From NCBI GenBank assembly GCA_000702845.1, contig JNKK01000007.1:27901-91900 (forward strand): a DNA stretch of 64,000 nt. Direction: 5' to 3'. Below, in pieces: positions 52,189 to 61,653 of this stretch; within the stretch, counting starts at the first letter, position 1, and every line of letters begins with the position of its first letter. The stretch is from Lachnospiraceae bacterium FE2018 (lineage in GTDB: Bacteria > Bacillota > Clostridia > Lachnospirales > Lachnospiraceae). The notes under the pieces are model-generated. The model was not told where the DNA came from, searched no databases, and was given only the letters and a program-made list of their open reading frames with translations. A program made the position numbers and the translations under genes.

Positions 52189-53580
52189 ATGATGATGGCA
52201 TCACAGAATAGGAATCAGGGAAATCCGCTGGGAATCATTCCTGTAAATAAACTGCTGAACAGTTTTGCGATTCCGAGTATCATCGCGATGCTGGTCAGTT
52301 CGCTTTACAATATTGTAGATCAGTTTTTCATCGGAAGAAGCGTAGGGGAGCTGGGCAATGCGGCGACGAACATTAATTTTCCGCTGACGATTTCCTGTAT
52401 TTCCATAGCGCTGCTCTGCGGCATCGGAGGTGCGGCGGCCTTTAATCTTTCGATGGGGGCAGGGAATGATGAGAAAGCAGGGTACTATATCGGAAATGCT
52501 GCCGGCATTATGCTGATCGGAGGTGCGGTACTCAGCATCACTGCACTGAGTTTCACAGATCCGCTGCTGCGGTTTTTCGGGTCGCCGGATGAAGTGCTTC
52601 CGTACGCTCGCACATATATGCGTGTATGCGCCTGCGGATTCCCGTTTACGGTGCTTTCAGCCGGAGGCGGACATCTCGTGCGCGCGGACGGCAGTCCGAG
52701 ATTCTGCATGGTGATCAACGTGACCGGGGCAGTGATCAATACGGTTCTGGATGCCGCCTTTGTTTTCGGATTTCACTGGGGAATGTTCGGCGCTGCGCTG
52801 GCAACAGTGATCGGGCAGATAGCAGCGTCCATGCTGGTTATCTGGTATCTGACAAAATTTAAGACAGTCCGGCTTTCGCTGCAGCATTTTATTCCGCGCA
52901 GGGATTACGCAGGACGACTGGCATCGCTGGGAACTGCGCCGTGTATCACGCAGCTGTCTCTGATGGTGTTTCAGATCGTAATGAATAAGAGCCTGAAATA
53001 CTACGGGTCTCTGTCGGAATACGGAGAGTCCATTCCGATTGCGTGCGTCGGCATTATTTCAAAGGTTTCGCAGGTCGCTTTTTCCTTTGTCATCGGTATC
53101 TCACAGGGAATGCAGCCGATTGTCAGTTTTAATTACGGCGCCCGCAGCTTCAGACGTGTAAAAAATACGTATTTACTGGCACTCCGGAACAGCGCATTCA
53201 TTACGGTTACGGCATTTATTCTGTTTCAGCTGTTTCCGCGGCAGATCATCGGGATTTTCGGAAAAGGATCGGATCTGTATTTTAAATTCGGCGTCAGATA
53301 TTTCAGAGTGTATTTATTTTTTATCTTCCTGTGTTTCCTGCAGCCGTTGACATCAAATTTCTTTACGGCGATCGGCAAACCGAAAAAAGGTATTTTCCTT
53401 TCACTGACCAGACAGATTATTTTCCTGGTGCCGCTGATTCTGATTTTCCCGCTGTTTATGGGCATCAACGGAATCATGTATGCGGGTCCGGTTGCGGATA
53501 TTATGGCAGCGCTTGCGGCATTTGTTATGGTGCGGAGAGAGTTTTCACGGCCGGAATTCCGGAATACCGGCGATACTTGA
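52189..53580 (+). CDS. MATE-family efflux transporter
   Basis: About 463 residues and twelve hydrophobic segments. The N-terminal PLGIIPVNKLLNSFAIPSIIAMLVSSLYNIVDQFFIGRSVG and the internally repeated second half (PCITQLSLMVFQIVMNKSLK, ISKVSQVAFSFVIGISQGMQPIVSFNYGA) fit the MATE/MepA type that exports cationic drugs with Na+ or H+. Three consecutive ATG codons (52189, 52192, 52195) sit after GGGAG; the last is best spaced. It is divergent from the radical-SAM-like gene with a palindrome between. Confidence 0.93.
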   Translation: MMMASQNRNQGNPLGIIPVNKLLNSFAIPSIIAMLVSSLYNIVDQFFIGRSVGELGNAATNINFPLTISCISIALLCGIGGAAAFNLSMGAGNDEKAGYYIGNAAGIMLIGGAVLSITALSFTDPLLRFFGSPDEVLPYARTYMRVCACGFPFTVLSAGGGHLVRADGSPRFCMVINVTGAVINTVLDAAFVFGFHWGMFGAALATVIGQIAASMLVIWYLTKFKTVRLSLQHFIPRRDYAGRLASLGTAPCITQLSLMVFQIVMNKSLKYYGSLSEYGESIPIACVGIISKVSQVAFSFVIGISQGMQPIVSFNYGARSFRRVKNTYLLALRNSAFITVTAFILFQLFPRQIIGIFGKGSDLYFKFGVRYFRVYLFFIFLCFLQPLTSNFFTAIGKPKKGIFLSLTRQIIFLVPLILIFPLFMGINGIMYAGPVADIMAALAAFVMVRREFSRPEFRNTGDT

Positions 53581-53683
53581 ATTAAAAACAGCTTTGCGGT
53601 ATAATTGAAAAGCTGAACTGCAGATACAGTCGGAACCGGCAGCCGGTTCCGTTCAGTCAAGGTATAAAAGAGGAGAGGATCCA

Positions 53684-54763
53684 ATGGCCAGGTTTTTAAA
53701 AGTAGTTGTTCGTATCCTGCTGATTTTGATGGTGCTTGCCGGCGCTGCACTGCTGGTACCGCCGTTTGCGGGAATTGATACAGTTGTTGTTGAAGATGAG
53801 ACGACAGGCAATGAGCCCCGCGGAACAGTCATTTACGCGAGGTCTGTAGATCCCTCAGAGCTTGAGGAAGGCGACAAACTGCTCCGTGTCACAGAGGACA
53901 GAGCTGTCAACACTTATATTATCAGAAACTATGACGGAAGCTCCCGCACCATAACAGCTGTACGCGGTGAAGGCGCGGAGGAAGAAGAGCTGCACGCAAC
54001 CGGAACGGTTCGCAGAATTCTCTTTATGGTACCGTATCTCGGGTTCCTTTCCATCGCGACGCAGTCAATTACCGGTCTGATGATTCTCGGCGGATGCATT
54101 CTGATTCTCATTATCCTGTTTGTCATTGCAGAGCTGCTTGGAAGCGATGATGATGACGATGAGGATGAGGTGGAGGACGAAGAAGAGGACGACAAGTATT
54201 TTGCGGAACTCTACAGCAGAAAAGGTGATGCATTTAATGCGGAAAAAGAACCGCAGTATGAGCTTGAGACTGCACAGGCTCCGGCATTCCCTGTGGAAGG
54301 CGAAGGAGAAGAATTCATTAAGAACCTGAAGGATGCGATCAGCGGCAACGATCTGGGCGCGACAGGCGAAATGCGGAAAGAAGCTGAAGAAGCGGCGGAG
54401 GGTCCGCAGGAAGTTCCGATGCCTGATCCTGATGAAGAACCGGAGGCAGCAGCTGAGCCGGAAGCACCGAAAGCGGTGCCGGATGAAGAGGATCCTGTTC
54501 CGACTGACGGACTGCCGGATGTTCAGGCAGCTCTGGAAGCGGCACTGGAAGGAAGACAGATCAGTTACAGCAATAACGTACAGCATCCTGCCGCATCTGC
54601 AAAGGAGATGCAGAAACCGAAGAGCGGTGAGATTGAGCTGGCAATTCCGATCAGAACAGCTGAAGAGTTCATGGAGCAGGCAGCAGCAAACGGCGACGAA
54701 CCTGTGATTCGGGAAGATCAGCTGACGGGCGTAAAATTTGTAGATTATTCGAACTGTCTGTAA
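53684..54763 (+). CDS. SipW-like signal-peptidase-fold membrane protein without catalytic residues
   Basis: A 359-residue protein. One helix (8-28) and a second (about 121-149) flank an extracytoplasmic domain. The latter has the SipW/S26B pattern GTVIYARSVDPSELEEGDKLL, then RRILFMVPYLGFL. In active SipW-type peptidases the first strand carries SGSMEP and later THRIV; here these read EDETTG and NTYIIR, so the serine and histidine are missing. The cytoplasmic tail begins with an acidic run (DDDDDEDEVEDEEEDD) and is 200 residues of acidic, proline- and alanine-rich sequence. Possibly a scaffold. The family match is an inference. Confidence 0.6.
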   Translation: MARFLKVVVRILLILMVLAGAALLVPPFAGIDTVVVEDETTGNEPRGTVIYARSVDPSELEEGDKLLRVTEDRAVNTYIIRNYDGSSRTITAVRGEGAEEEELHATGTVRRILFMVPYLGFLSIATQSITGLMILGGCILILIILFVIAELLGSDDDDDEDEVEDEEEDDKYFAELYSRKGDAFNAEKEPQYELETAQAPAFPVEGEGEEFIKNLKDAISGNDLGATGEMRKEAEEAAEGPQEVPMPDPDEEPEAAAEPEAPKAVPDEEDPVPTDGLPDVQAALEAALEGRQISYSNNVQHPAASAKEMQKPKSGEIELAIPIRTAEEFMEQAAANGDEPVIREDQLTGVKFVDYSNCL

Positions 54764-54802
54764 AAAGTGCTTATGAACCTCACATAAGCGGTAAAGGATC
54801 AT

Positions 54803-54838
54803 AAAAAAGGTGTGTTCCATACGGAGCACACCTTTTTC
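54803..54838. terminator. Bidirectional terminator
   Basis: AAAAAGGTGTGTTCC pairs with GGAGCACACCTTTTT (54804-54818 with 54823-54837, one G-T pair), loop ATAC. Serves the two convergent genes. Confidence 0.92.
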
Positions 54839-54859
54839 AGTCTGGTTCTGTCCCCGCGG

Positions 54860-57316
54860 TCAGGAGTTTAACTCCTTTGCGGAGGGCTTGCGGCCGCGGC
54901 GGCGCATATGACGCAGGAAACGCCGCAGGAGCGAAGATGACCAGTTTCCGAGCCGTGTAAGATACCGGAATACCGGTTCAGTTACAATCGAGAATACGAC
55001 AAACAACATGATACAGCGCATGGACATACCTGTGATACCGAACAGACCGTGCAGGAAGAACATGCTGAACATCAGCGCGATGACACAGCCGATCCAGATC
55101 GCCCATTTGAATTTGTCCATCGGCTTGCTGATCTGGTAGAGAATCATAAAGCCGACGATTCCGAGAAGAATGGTTGAAGCGGTCGAGATATCGACAGAGC
55201 TTACATCAAATATTTCACCGAAAATAACCAGAGATCCGACGACCAGTGCGTCTGTCAGTCCGGCGGGCAGAGCTTTCAGCAGAATATTGCTGATAAAGTG
55301 TCCGCGGATCAGATTCCGGTTCGGCACCTGCGAGAGGAAGAATGCCGGAATTCCGATTGTAAACATGCTGATCAGTGAGATCTGCGACGGCTTAAGCGGA
55401 TAGCTCAGACTGACAGTAATGGACAGCAGAGCGATCAGCAGCGAGAAGATGTTTTTGACAAGGAACAGGCTGCCGGAACGCTCCATATTATTTACAACCT
55501 GACGCCCTTCCATAACGACATCCGGCATACGTGCAAAATCAGATTCCAGAAGAACCAGCTGCGATGCCTGGGCTGCCGCATCACTTCCGGAAGCCATGGC
55601 AACGGAACAGTCTGCATCTTTCAGTGCGAGGACATCATTGACGCCGTCTCCGGTCATCGCAACCGTCCGGCCTGCCTTTTTAAGGCTGCGCACGAACTGC
55701 CGTTTCTGATTCGGGGTGACGCGGCCGAACACTGTGAATTTCTGAATTGCCTCGTCAATATCCTTTTCTGTCTTCAGCAGAGAAGCGTCAATATAGCGGT
55801 CTGCGTGCCGGATACCGGCCTGCCGCGCGATCTCAGAAACCGTGATCGGATTATCACCGGATATAACCTTGATTTCGACACCCTGATCGGAGAAGAAACG
55901 GAATGTTGCCGGTGCATCTTTCCGGATCGGATTGGCCAGAAGGACGAGGCAGAGCGGCGTGACAGCTGCGTGCAGCGCCTGCCCGTCCGGGGTTCCGTGA
56001 TACTGACAGAAGACGAGTACACGGTTGCCTTTGCTGCTCTGTGCTTCGATTTCTTCACGATAGGAATCGTAGAGATCCCTGAGGATAAACTCCGGTGCGC
56101 CGAGAACATAGGAACCGGTGGAGAATGTCACGCTGCTGTATTTATATGCGGAGGAAAATCCGGTCGTCTGCAGCGGCGAGAGACCGCCGGGTGCTTTAAA
56201 ATATGCCTGCATTGCCGCCATGGTGATATTATCTTTTGACTGGGCAGCGGCAAAATCGCTTAGCATACCTTCAAGCGGATCCATGCGGATTTCGTCATAT
56301 CCGTCGAGCGGAATGAAGCCTGTTACTTTCATTTCGTTTTCGGTAATGGTTCCTGTTTTGTCGACGCACAGCACGTCAACCCGCGCGAGGGTTTCGATGC
56401 ATTTCATATCATGCACCAGTACCTTTTTGACAGCCAGCTTAACGGCACTGACAGCCAGCGTGACACTGGCAAGCAGGAACAGTCCCTCGGGAATCATTCC
56501 GATCACAGCGGCGACCATGGAAGTAACACTGTCTTTCAGCGAGGCGGCCTGCAGATAATACTGCTGATAAAACAGGATTGCGCCGATCGGGATGATCAGG
56601 ATACCTAAGACAATCAGCAGGTGATTCAGAGAACGCACCATTTCAGATTGTTCTCCTTCACGCGTGGCTTTCGCCTGTATGGTCAGCTTGGAAATATAGG
56701 AATCCGGTCCGACATGTTCCAGGCGCGCGTAGCAGCTGCCGGATACGATGAAGCTTCCGGACATCAGATGATCTCCGGGACCTTTGATGATTTCATCGGA
56801 TTCGCCGGTAAGAAGGGATTCATTTACCGAAACTTCTCCCTCTGCCACCACTGCATCTGCACAGATCTGATTGCCTGCAGTGAACATGACGACGTCATCG
56901 AGAACCAGATGTTCAGCCGGAACTGAGCGGATGCGTCCTTCTCGGACAACAGAAGCTTTCGGCGCGTTAAGCACAGACAGCTCTTCCAGTGTCTTTTTGG
57001 CGCGCAGCTCCTGAATAATACCGATCAGTGTATTGGCGATAATAACCGGCAGGAAGGTGAGATCTCTGAAAGATCCGACCATGACCAGCAGGAACGTCAG
57101 CAGTACAAAGATCAGGTTGAAGTAGGTCAGAACATTGCTCCGGATGATTTCCACTGTGGTCTTTGCCGGCGGATCAACAGAACAATTGTCCCATCCGTTA
57201 TCCCGGTAAAGCTGTACCTGTTCTTTTGTGAGACCCTGATGGACATCAGGAGTAAAGCGCTCCATTTTCCGTCGTTCCGTCATTTGTCCTGAAGCGCTGC
57301 GTTTGCTTCCTTTCAT
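54860..57316 (-). CDS. Cation-translocating P-type ATPase
   Basis: An 818-residue P-type pump with about eight to ten membrane helices. Motifs: LLTGESDEI (actuator), VLCVDKTGTITENEMKV (phosphorylation aspartate), and TGDGVNDVLALKDADCSVAM (hinge). It resembles the CtpE-like group of Gram-positive bacteria, reported to move calcium in mycobacteria, and lacks N-terminal heavy-metal domains. The substrate is therefore uncertain. CAGGAG precedes the ATG. A short gap (61 bases) separates it from rqcH upstream on the same strand. Confidence 0.9.
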   Translation of the reverse strand: MKGSKRSASGQMTERRKMERFTPDVHQGLTKEQVQLYRDNGWDNCSVDPPAKTTVEIIRSNVLTYFNLIFVLLTFLLVMVGSFRDLTFLPVIIANTLIGIIQELRAKKTLEELSVLNAPKASVVREGRIRSVPAEHLVLDDVVMFTAGNQICADAVVAEGEVSVNESLLTGESDEIIKGPGDHLMSGSFIVSGSCYARLEHVGPDSYISKLTIQAKATREGEQSEMVRSLNHLLIVLGILIIPIGAILFYQQYYLQAASLKDSVTSMVAAVIGMIPEGLFLLASVTLAVSAVKLAVKKVLVHDMKCIETLARVDVLCVDKTGTITENEMKVTGFIPLDGYDEIRMDPLEGMLSDFAAAQSKDNITMAAMQAYFKAPGGLSPLQTTGFSSAYKYSSVTFSTGSYVLGAPEFILRDLYDSYREEIEAQSSKGNRVLVFCQYHGTPDGQALHAAVTPLCLVLLANPIRKDAPATFRFFSDQGVEIKVISGDNPITVSEIARQAGIRHADRYIDASLLKTEKDIDEAIQKFTVFGRVTPNQKRQFVRSLKKAGRTVAMTGDGVNDVLALKDADCSVAMASGSDAAAQASQLVLLESDFARMPDVVMEGRQVVNNMERSGSLFLVKNIFSLLIALLSITVSLSYPLKPSQISLISMFTIGIPAFFLSQVPNRNLIRGHFISNILLKALPAGLTDALVVGSLVIFGEIFDVSSVDISTASTILLGIVGFMILYQISKPMDKFKWAIWIGCVIALMFSMFFLHGLFGITGMSMRCIMLFVVFSIVTEPVFRYLTRLGNWSSSLLRRFLRHMRRRGRKPSAKELNS

Positions 57317-57377
57317 AATATATATAACTCCTGTTTATATGATACTCCCTTAAAGAAAAGAAACTGTTTCGGTGTAT

Positions 57378-59126
57378 TTAGTCTGTTATCAGCTCCAGCC
57401 CGGAAAGATCGGGCGCTGCCATCAGAGAGTAGTTCGTATAGTACACGACAAATCCCGGTTTTGCGCCACCCGGTTTGCGAAGGTTTTTGCGTTCGGTATA
57501 ATCGATTTCGACCTTGGGTGCCTGCCTGCCTTTTGAGTACCACGCGGCGAGTCTGCCGGCGTCTTCAAAAACAGAATCGGGCAGTTCTCTGCCGCTGCTT
57601 TTCACAATCACGTGGGAGCCGGGCATGTTTTTCGCATGGAACCACCAGTCATTTCCGGAAGCAATCTGAAACGAAACCATTTCATTCTGATAATTGTTTT
57701 TCCCGACGTAGATATCAAAACCGGTCTTCGTGCGGTAATGCAGAACCGGCGCAGCTGCAGCCTTTTTTTTCTGTCTTCCGCCGGCATGTTTTTTGCGTAC
57801 ATAGCCGCAGGATTCCAGCTCATCCCGGATCTGCTGCAGATCTGTTTCTGTTTCGGCAAGATCCAGAGATGTCCGGATGCTTTCAAGGTGCGCGACTTCC
57901 TCCTTTGTCTGTACCAGCCGGCTTTCAAGATCTGCTGCGGTGCGTTTTAATTTGGTATACCGCGCGAAGTAGTGTTTTGCATTTTCAACTGCGGAAAGCT
58001 GCGGGTCCAGCGGAATGGTAATCGTCTCGCCGGTATAATAATTCAAGGCCTCCAGTGAGCGGGCGCCTTCTTCAGCCGAATAGCCGTAAGTGTTCAGCAA
58101 TTCCCCGTAAACGCGGAACGTATCACGTTTTCCGGTGTCCTGCATCTGTTTCTGCTGCAGGCTGAGCTTTTTAGAGGCGCGTTCCAGAAGCGTGTTTACA
58201 ATGTGGCGCAGATCCGTGGATTTCTGCCGGATGCGTGTCTGCTTTTCCTTCTCTGAATAAAAAGTGACGAGCAGCCTGGAAACAGAATCACAGGGTACAC
58301 AGATATCGTCACGGCGATGGCGGAGCTCAAACGGAGCATATGCTTCGGGTACAGATCCACGATAATAGATTCCCGGGGAAAAGTGTCCCTCGGCAGCATC
58401 GTCCAGAAAGAGCCGAAGCATGTGAATAAGATGAATCCGTTCAGCATCAGAGAGAGATTCCGCTGCTGCGCCCCCGTCGATGGAAGCGCGGAAGCATACT
58501 TCTTCTGCAGTCTGCGGCGAAAAGCCGGTCAGAGACGTGTAAATCGCTTTTGCCAGAGGCGCCGGTTTTGAAAAAACCGCAGCCCGCAAAGTCTCTTCAT
58601 CTACGCTGACCGGATCGCATTTATTCTGCGTGTCCGGAATAAACCAGGTGCGTCCCGGTAATACCTCGCGCACAGAACTGACATGAAACGGTACACGCCG
58701 GATTGCGTCAATAATTACATTGTCCGGATCGGTAAAAATGATATTGCTGTATTTTCCCATCAGCTCAATTCTGAGAAACCGCGTAACCAGGTCCCCCAGT
58801 TCATTACGGTGTTCAATCTCAATCGAGAGAATTCGTTCCAGTCCGGGCTGTGTGACAGACAGGATTTTTCCGCCGCCGATATGCTTGCGCAGCAGCATGC
58901 AGAAATTCGGTGCGGCGGCCGGCGCAGGTTTGTTCTCATCTGTCAGATAGATCAGCGGAAGAGACGGGCTGGCAGAGATGGCAAGGCGAAACGTCTCACC
59001 CTGATTCTTTATGGTCAGAAGAAGGGCATCTGTTTCCGGCTGTATGATTTTCGCTATCCTGCCGCCGGTCAGTCTGTCAGATAATTCTTTTCGGACCGCG
59101 CATACCATAAATCCGTCAAATGCCAT
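57378..59126 (-). CDS. rqcH: RqcH (NFACT ribosome quality control protein)
   Basis: A 582-residue NFACT-family protein, once annotated fibronectin-binding protein A. The N-terminal MAFDGFMVCAVRKELSDRLTGGRIAKIIQPE and NFCMLLRKHIGGGKI form NFACT-N. Coiled-coil helices (about 350-460) precede the C-terminal NFACT-R RNA-binding domain (FDIYVGKNNYQNEMVSF, DWWFHAKNMPGSHVIVKSSG). It binds obstructed 50S subunits and adds C-terminal alanine tails. The start is the ATG after AAGGAG; a longer frame without SD is rejected. Confidence 0.94.
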   Translation of the reverse strand: MAFDGFMVCAVRKELSDRLTGGRIAKIIQPETDALLLTIKNQGETFRLAISASPSLPLIYLTDENKPAPAAAPNFCMLLRKHIGGGKILSVTQPGLERILSIEIEHRNELGDLVTRFLRIELMGKYSNIIFTDPDNVIIDAIRRVPFHVSSVREVLPGRTWFIPDTQNKCDPVSVDEETLRAAVFSKPAPLAKAIYTSLTGFSPQTAEEVCFRASIDGGAAAESLSDAERIHLIHMLRLFLDDAAEGHFSPGIYYRGSVPEAYAPFELRHRRDDICVPCDSVSRLLVTFYSEKEKQTRIRQKSTDLRHIVNTLLERASKKLSLQQKQMQDTGKRDTFRVYGELLNTYGYSAEEGARSLEALNYYTGETITIPLDPQLSAVENAKHYFARYTKLKRTAADLESRLVQTKEEVAHLESIRTSLDLAETETDLQQIRDELESCGYVRKKHAGGRQKKKAAAAPVLHYRTKTGFDIYVGKNNYQNEMVSFQIASGNDWWFHAKNMPGSHVIVKSSGRELPDSVFEDAGRLAAWYSKGRQAPKVEIDYTERKNLRKPGGAKPGFVVYYTNYSLMAAPDLSGLELITD

Positions 59127-59391
59127 AATTACAGCTCCTTTTATAACCAGTTCTGAACCGGTACAGACAGAGTCCTGCATACGTACCGATACAGAGTTTA
59201 TGATATCACGGATTGTACTGTACTGCAAAGGCTCTTTTGCTTGACGCCTGTTTTACCATCCTTTATAATAAAAATACTGTGTAAATGTACAGAACAGTCC
59301 GGATGGCCTCTGTGTTCCGGCTGTTATCGGGAATACTGCACAGATCCGGGGCGGGGATCAATCCACCCGAATCTCATTTCAGGAGTAGAAT

Positions 59392-60270
59392 ATGATCAAC
59401 AGTATGACAGGCTTCGGCCGTGCGGAGTTGTTGAACAGCGAACGGAAAATCATTGTAGAAATCAAATCTGTCAACCATAGATATCTTGACTATAATATCA
59501 AGATGCCGCGGCGTTTCAATAAGCTGGATCCTTTTATCAGGTCCGTTTTGAAAGACTATATGAAACGCGGGAAGGTTGATGTTTTTCTCACCTATGAAGA
59601 ATACGAGAACGAAGCGGCTGCTCTGAAATATAATCACAGTCTCGCAGCACAGTATGTTGAACGTGCCGCGCAGATTGCCGAAGAGTTCGGGCTGCCCAAT
59701 GACATGACGGTGACCAGGCTGATGCATTTTCAGGACATTCTGCATACAGAGGATGCAGAGGCGGATGAAGAGACGCTGAAAAGCCAGATCGAGGATGTTC
59801 TGCGTGCGGCGGGAGAACAGTTCCGCCAGGCGCGTGCCCGGGAGGGGGAGGCACTGAAGAATGATCTGCTGGAAAAGCTTGCGCGTATGGACGTGATTGT
59901 GACGCAGATTATTGCACGGGAGCCGAACATTCAGGCAGAGTACCGAAAAAAACTGGAGATGAAGACGGCCGAGCTTCTTGGAGAGGCCGGAATCGACGAG
60001 GGACGAATTGCTGCGGAAGTTGTTATCTTTGCGGATAAGATCAGCACGGACGAAGAGACTGTCCGGCTCAGGAGCCATATCGATAATATGCGCAAAGAGC
60101 TGAATCACGGCGGCTCAGTCGGAAGAAAGCTGGATTTTCTTGCGCAGGAAATGAACCGCGAGGCAAATACGATTCTTTCCAAAGCAAATGATACGGAGAC
60201 ATCGGATTACGGAATCGAGCTGAAAACAGAAATCGAGAAGATCCGGGAACAGATCCAGAATATTGAGTAA
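59392..60270 (+). CDS. yicC: YicC-family endoribonuclease
   Basis: A 292-residue YicC protein. The N-terminal MINSMTGFGRAE motif is the family hallmark, and ERKIIVEIKSVNHRYLDYNIKMPRRF follows. The C-terminus (DUF1732) has EVVIFADKISTDEETVRLRSHIDNM and ends with GRKLDFLAQEMNREANTILSKANDTE. Members are endoribonucleases. It starts the conserved yicC-remA-gmk-rpoZ run; the remA SD overlaps its stop (TAAGGAG). Confidence 0.95.
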   Translation: MINSMTGFGRAELLNSERKIIVEIKSVNHRYLDYNIKMPRRFNKLDPFIRSVLKDYMKRGKVDVFLTYEEYENEAAALKYNHSLAAQYVERAAQIAEEFGLPNDMTVTRLMHFQDILHTEDAEADEETLKSQIEDVLRAAGEQFRQARAREGEALKNDLLEKLARMDVIVTQIIAREPNIQAEYRKKLEMKTAELLGEAGIDEGRIAAEVVIFADKISTDEETVRLRSHIDNMRKELNHGGSVGRKLDFLAQEMNREANTILSKANDTETSDYGIELKTEIEKIREQIQNIE

Positions 60271-60280
60271 GGAGACTTAA

Positions 60281-60559
60281 ATGTCTGTCTTAATAAATAT
60301 CGGTTTTGGAAATACGGTTAACAGCGATAAGGTGCTGGCTGTCGTCGGACCGGATGCCGCTCCGGTCAGGCGGATGATTTCATCCGCAAGAGAGGACGGC
60401 ATGCTGATTGATGCAACGCAGGGCCGCAAGACGAAAGCGGTTATCGTACTGGAAGACGGACGCCTGCTGCTTTCTGCGCTGCAGCCGGAAACAATTACAA
60501 AGCGGTTTAATGCCGGTGCGGCAGTGCCCGGCGGCCAGGAGGAGGATTTGATTGAATGA
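60281..60559 (+). CDS. remA: RemA-family DNA-binding regulator
   Basis: A 92-residue DUF370 protein. LINIGFGNTVNSDKVLAVVGPDAAPVRRM is typical of RemA/YlzA, a ring-forming DNA-binding protein that activates matrix and osmoprotection genes in Bacillus. In Clostridia its role is less known. It overlaps gmk by four bases and lies in the same order as in many Firmicutes. Confidence 0.92.
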   Translation: MSVLINIGFGNTVNSDKVLAVVGPDAAPVRRMISSAREDGMLIDATQGRKTKAVIVLEDGRLLLSALQPETITKRFNAGAAVPGGQEEDLIE

Positions 60560-61197
60560 GACAGAAAGGTGTACTGGCCATCGTTTCAGGCTTCGCAGGT
60601 TCCGGTAAGGGAACCCTGATGAAGTGTCTGCTGGATCAGCATGATAATTATGCGCTTTCCATATCGGCTACGACAAGGCAGCCGCGCGAGGGCGAACAGG
60701 ACGGAAGAGAATATTTCTTCAAAACGAAAGAAGAATTTGAAGAGATGATCCGTGAGAACGCTTTTCTGGAATATGCTTCCTATGTCGGCAATTACTACGG
60801 AACGCCGCGTTTCTATGTAGAAGAGCAGCTTGCAGCAGGAAAAGATGTGATCCTGGAGATCGAGATTCAGGGAGCTCTGAAAGTCAAGGAGATGATTCCG
60901 GAGGCGGTTCTGATTTTTGTCACCCCGCCGGATGCGGAAGAACTGCAGAAACGGCTGACCGGACGCGGAACCGAGACAGAAGAAGTGATTCGTGCGAGAA
61001 TGTTCCGCGCTGTTGAGGAATCCGAGGAAATGTCTTCCTATGATTATATTCTGGTCAACGATGATCTGGAAGAGACGACAGAACAGCTGCATGCCATCGT
61101 ACAGAGCGCGCGGTTTGCGACAGAGCGGCAGGCTGCGTTTGCTGAAGCAATACGGAAAAGTCTTGCGGAACTGACTGCAGGATTTGCTGAAACATAA
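60556..61197 (+). CDS. gmk: Guanylate kinase
   Basis: A 213-residue GMP kinase. The P-loop GFAGSGKGTLMK is at residues 11-22, then SISATTRQPREGEQDGREYFF (GMP binding) and GNYYGTPRFYVEEQL. It makes GDP from GMP. Translationally coupled to remA (ATGA). The second glycine of the usual GPSG P-loop is GFAG here, a mild variant. Confidence 0.96.
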   Translation: MRQKGVLAIVSGFAGSGKGTLMKCLLDQHDNYALSISATTRQPREGEQDGREYFFKTKEEFEEMIRENAFLEYASYVGNYYGTPRFYVEEQLAAGKDVILEIEIQGALKVKEMIPEAVLIFVTPPDAEELQKRLTGRGTETEEVIRARMFRAVEESEEMSSYDYILVNDDLEETTEQLHAIVQSARFATERQAAFAEAIRKSLAELTAGFAET

Positions 61198-61281
61198 TAT
61201 GACAGGGGATTGGACCCAGGGGAAAAGGGAATAACACAGAACATAGTTCCGGTTAAGAAAGGAATAAGGAGGAGACAGATT

Positions 61282-61653
61282 ATGATGATTCATCCGTCCT
61301 ATAAGGAAATGATCAGTAAAATTAACGAAGGCCAGGATATGGATGAGGCGCCTCTTGTAACAAGCCGCTACTCCATTGTTATTGCTGCCGCAAAGCGCGC
61401 GCGCCAGCTGATTGCCGGCGACGAGCCGATGGTAATTAATAAAGACAACGAGAAAGCACTTTCCACAGCAATTAAAGAGTTGTATGAAGATCAGGTGCAT
61501 ATTCTTCCGAAAGATGCGGTGATTGAAGAAACGAACGCTGCCGAGGCGTTTGACGGTGCGGAAGATGCGGAGGCGGACGCAGATGCTGCGGAAACCGCTG
61601 AGACAGAAGAAGAGACAGAGCAGGAAGCAGAAGAAGACGGAGCGGAAGCATGA
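61282..61653 (+). CDS. rpoZ: RNA polymerase omega subunit
   Basis: A 123-residue omega protein. The core (about 1-80: PSYKEMISKI, RYSIVIAAAKRARQLIAG, NKDNEKALSTAIKELYEDQV) is standard. A 40-residue acidic alanine/glutamate tail follows and is longer than usual. The ATG at 61282 is preceded by AAGGAGGAG; an adjacent ATG (61285) could also serve. Its stop overlaps the rimO start. Confidence 0.93.
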   Translation: MMIHPSYKEMISKINEGQDMDEAPLVTSRYSIVIAAAKRARQLIAGDEPMVINKDNEKALSTAIKELYEDQVHILPKDAVIEETNAAEAFDGAEDAEADADAAETAETEEETEQEAEEDGAEA

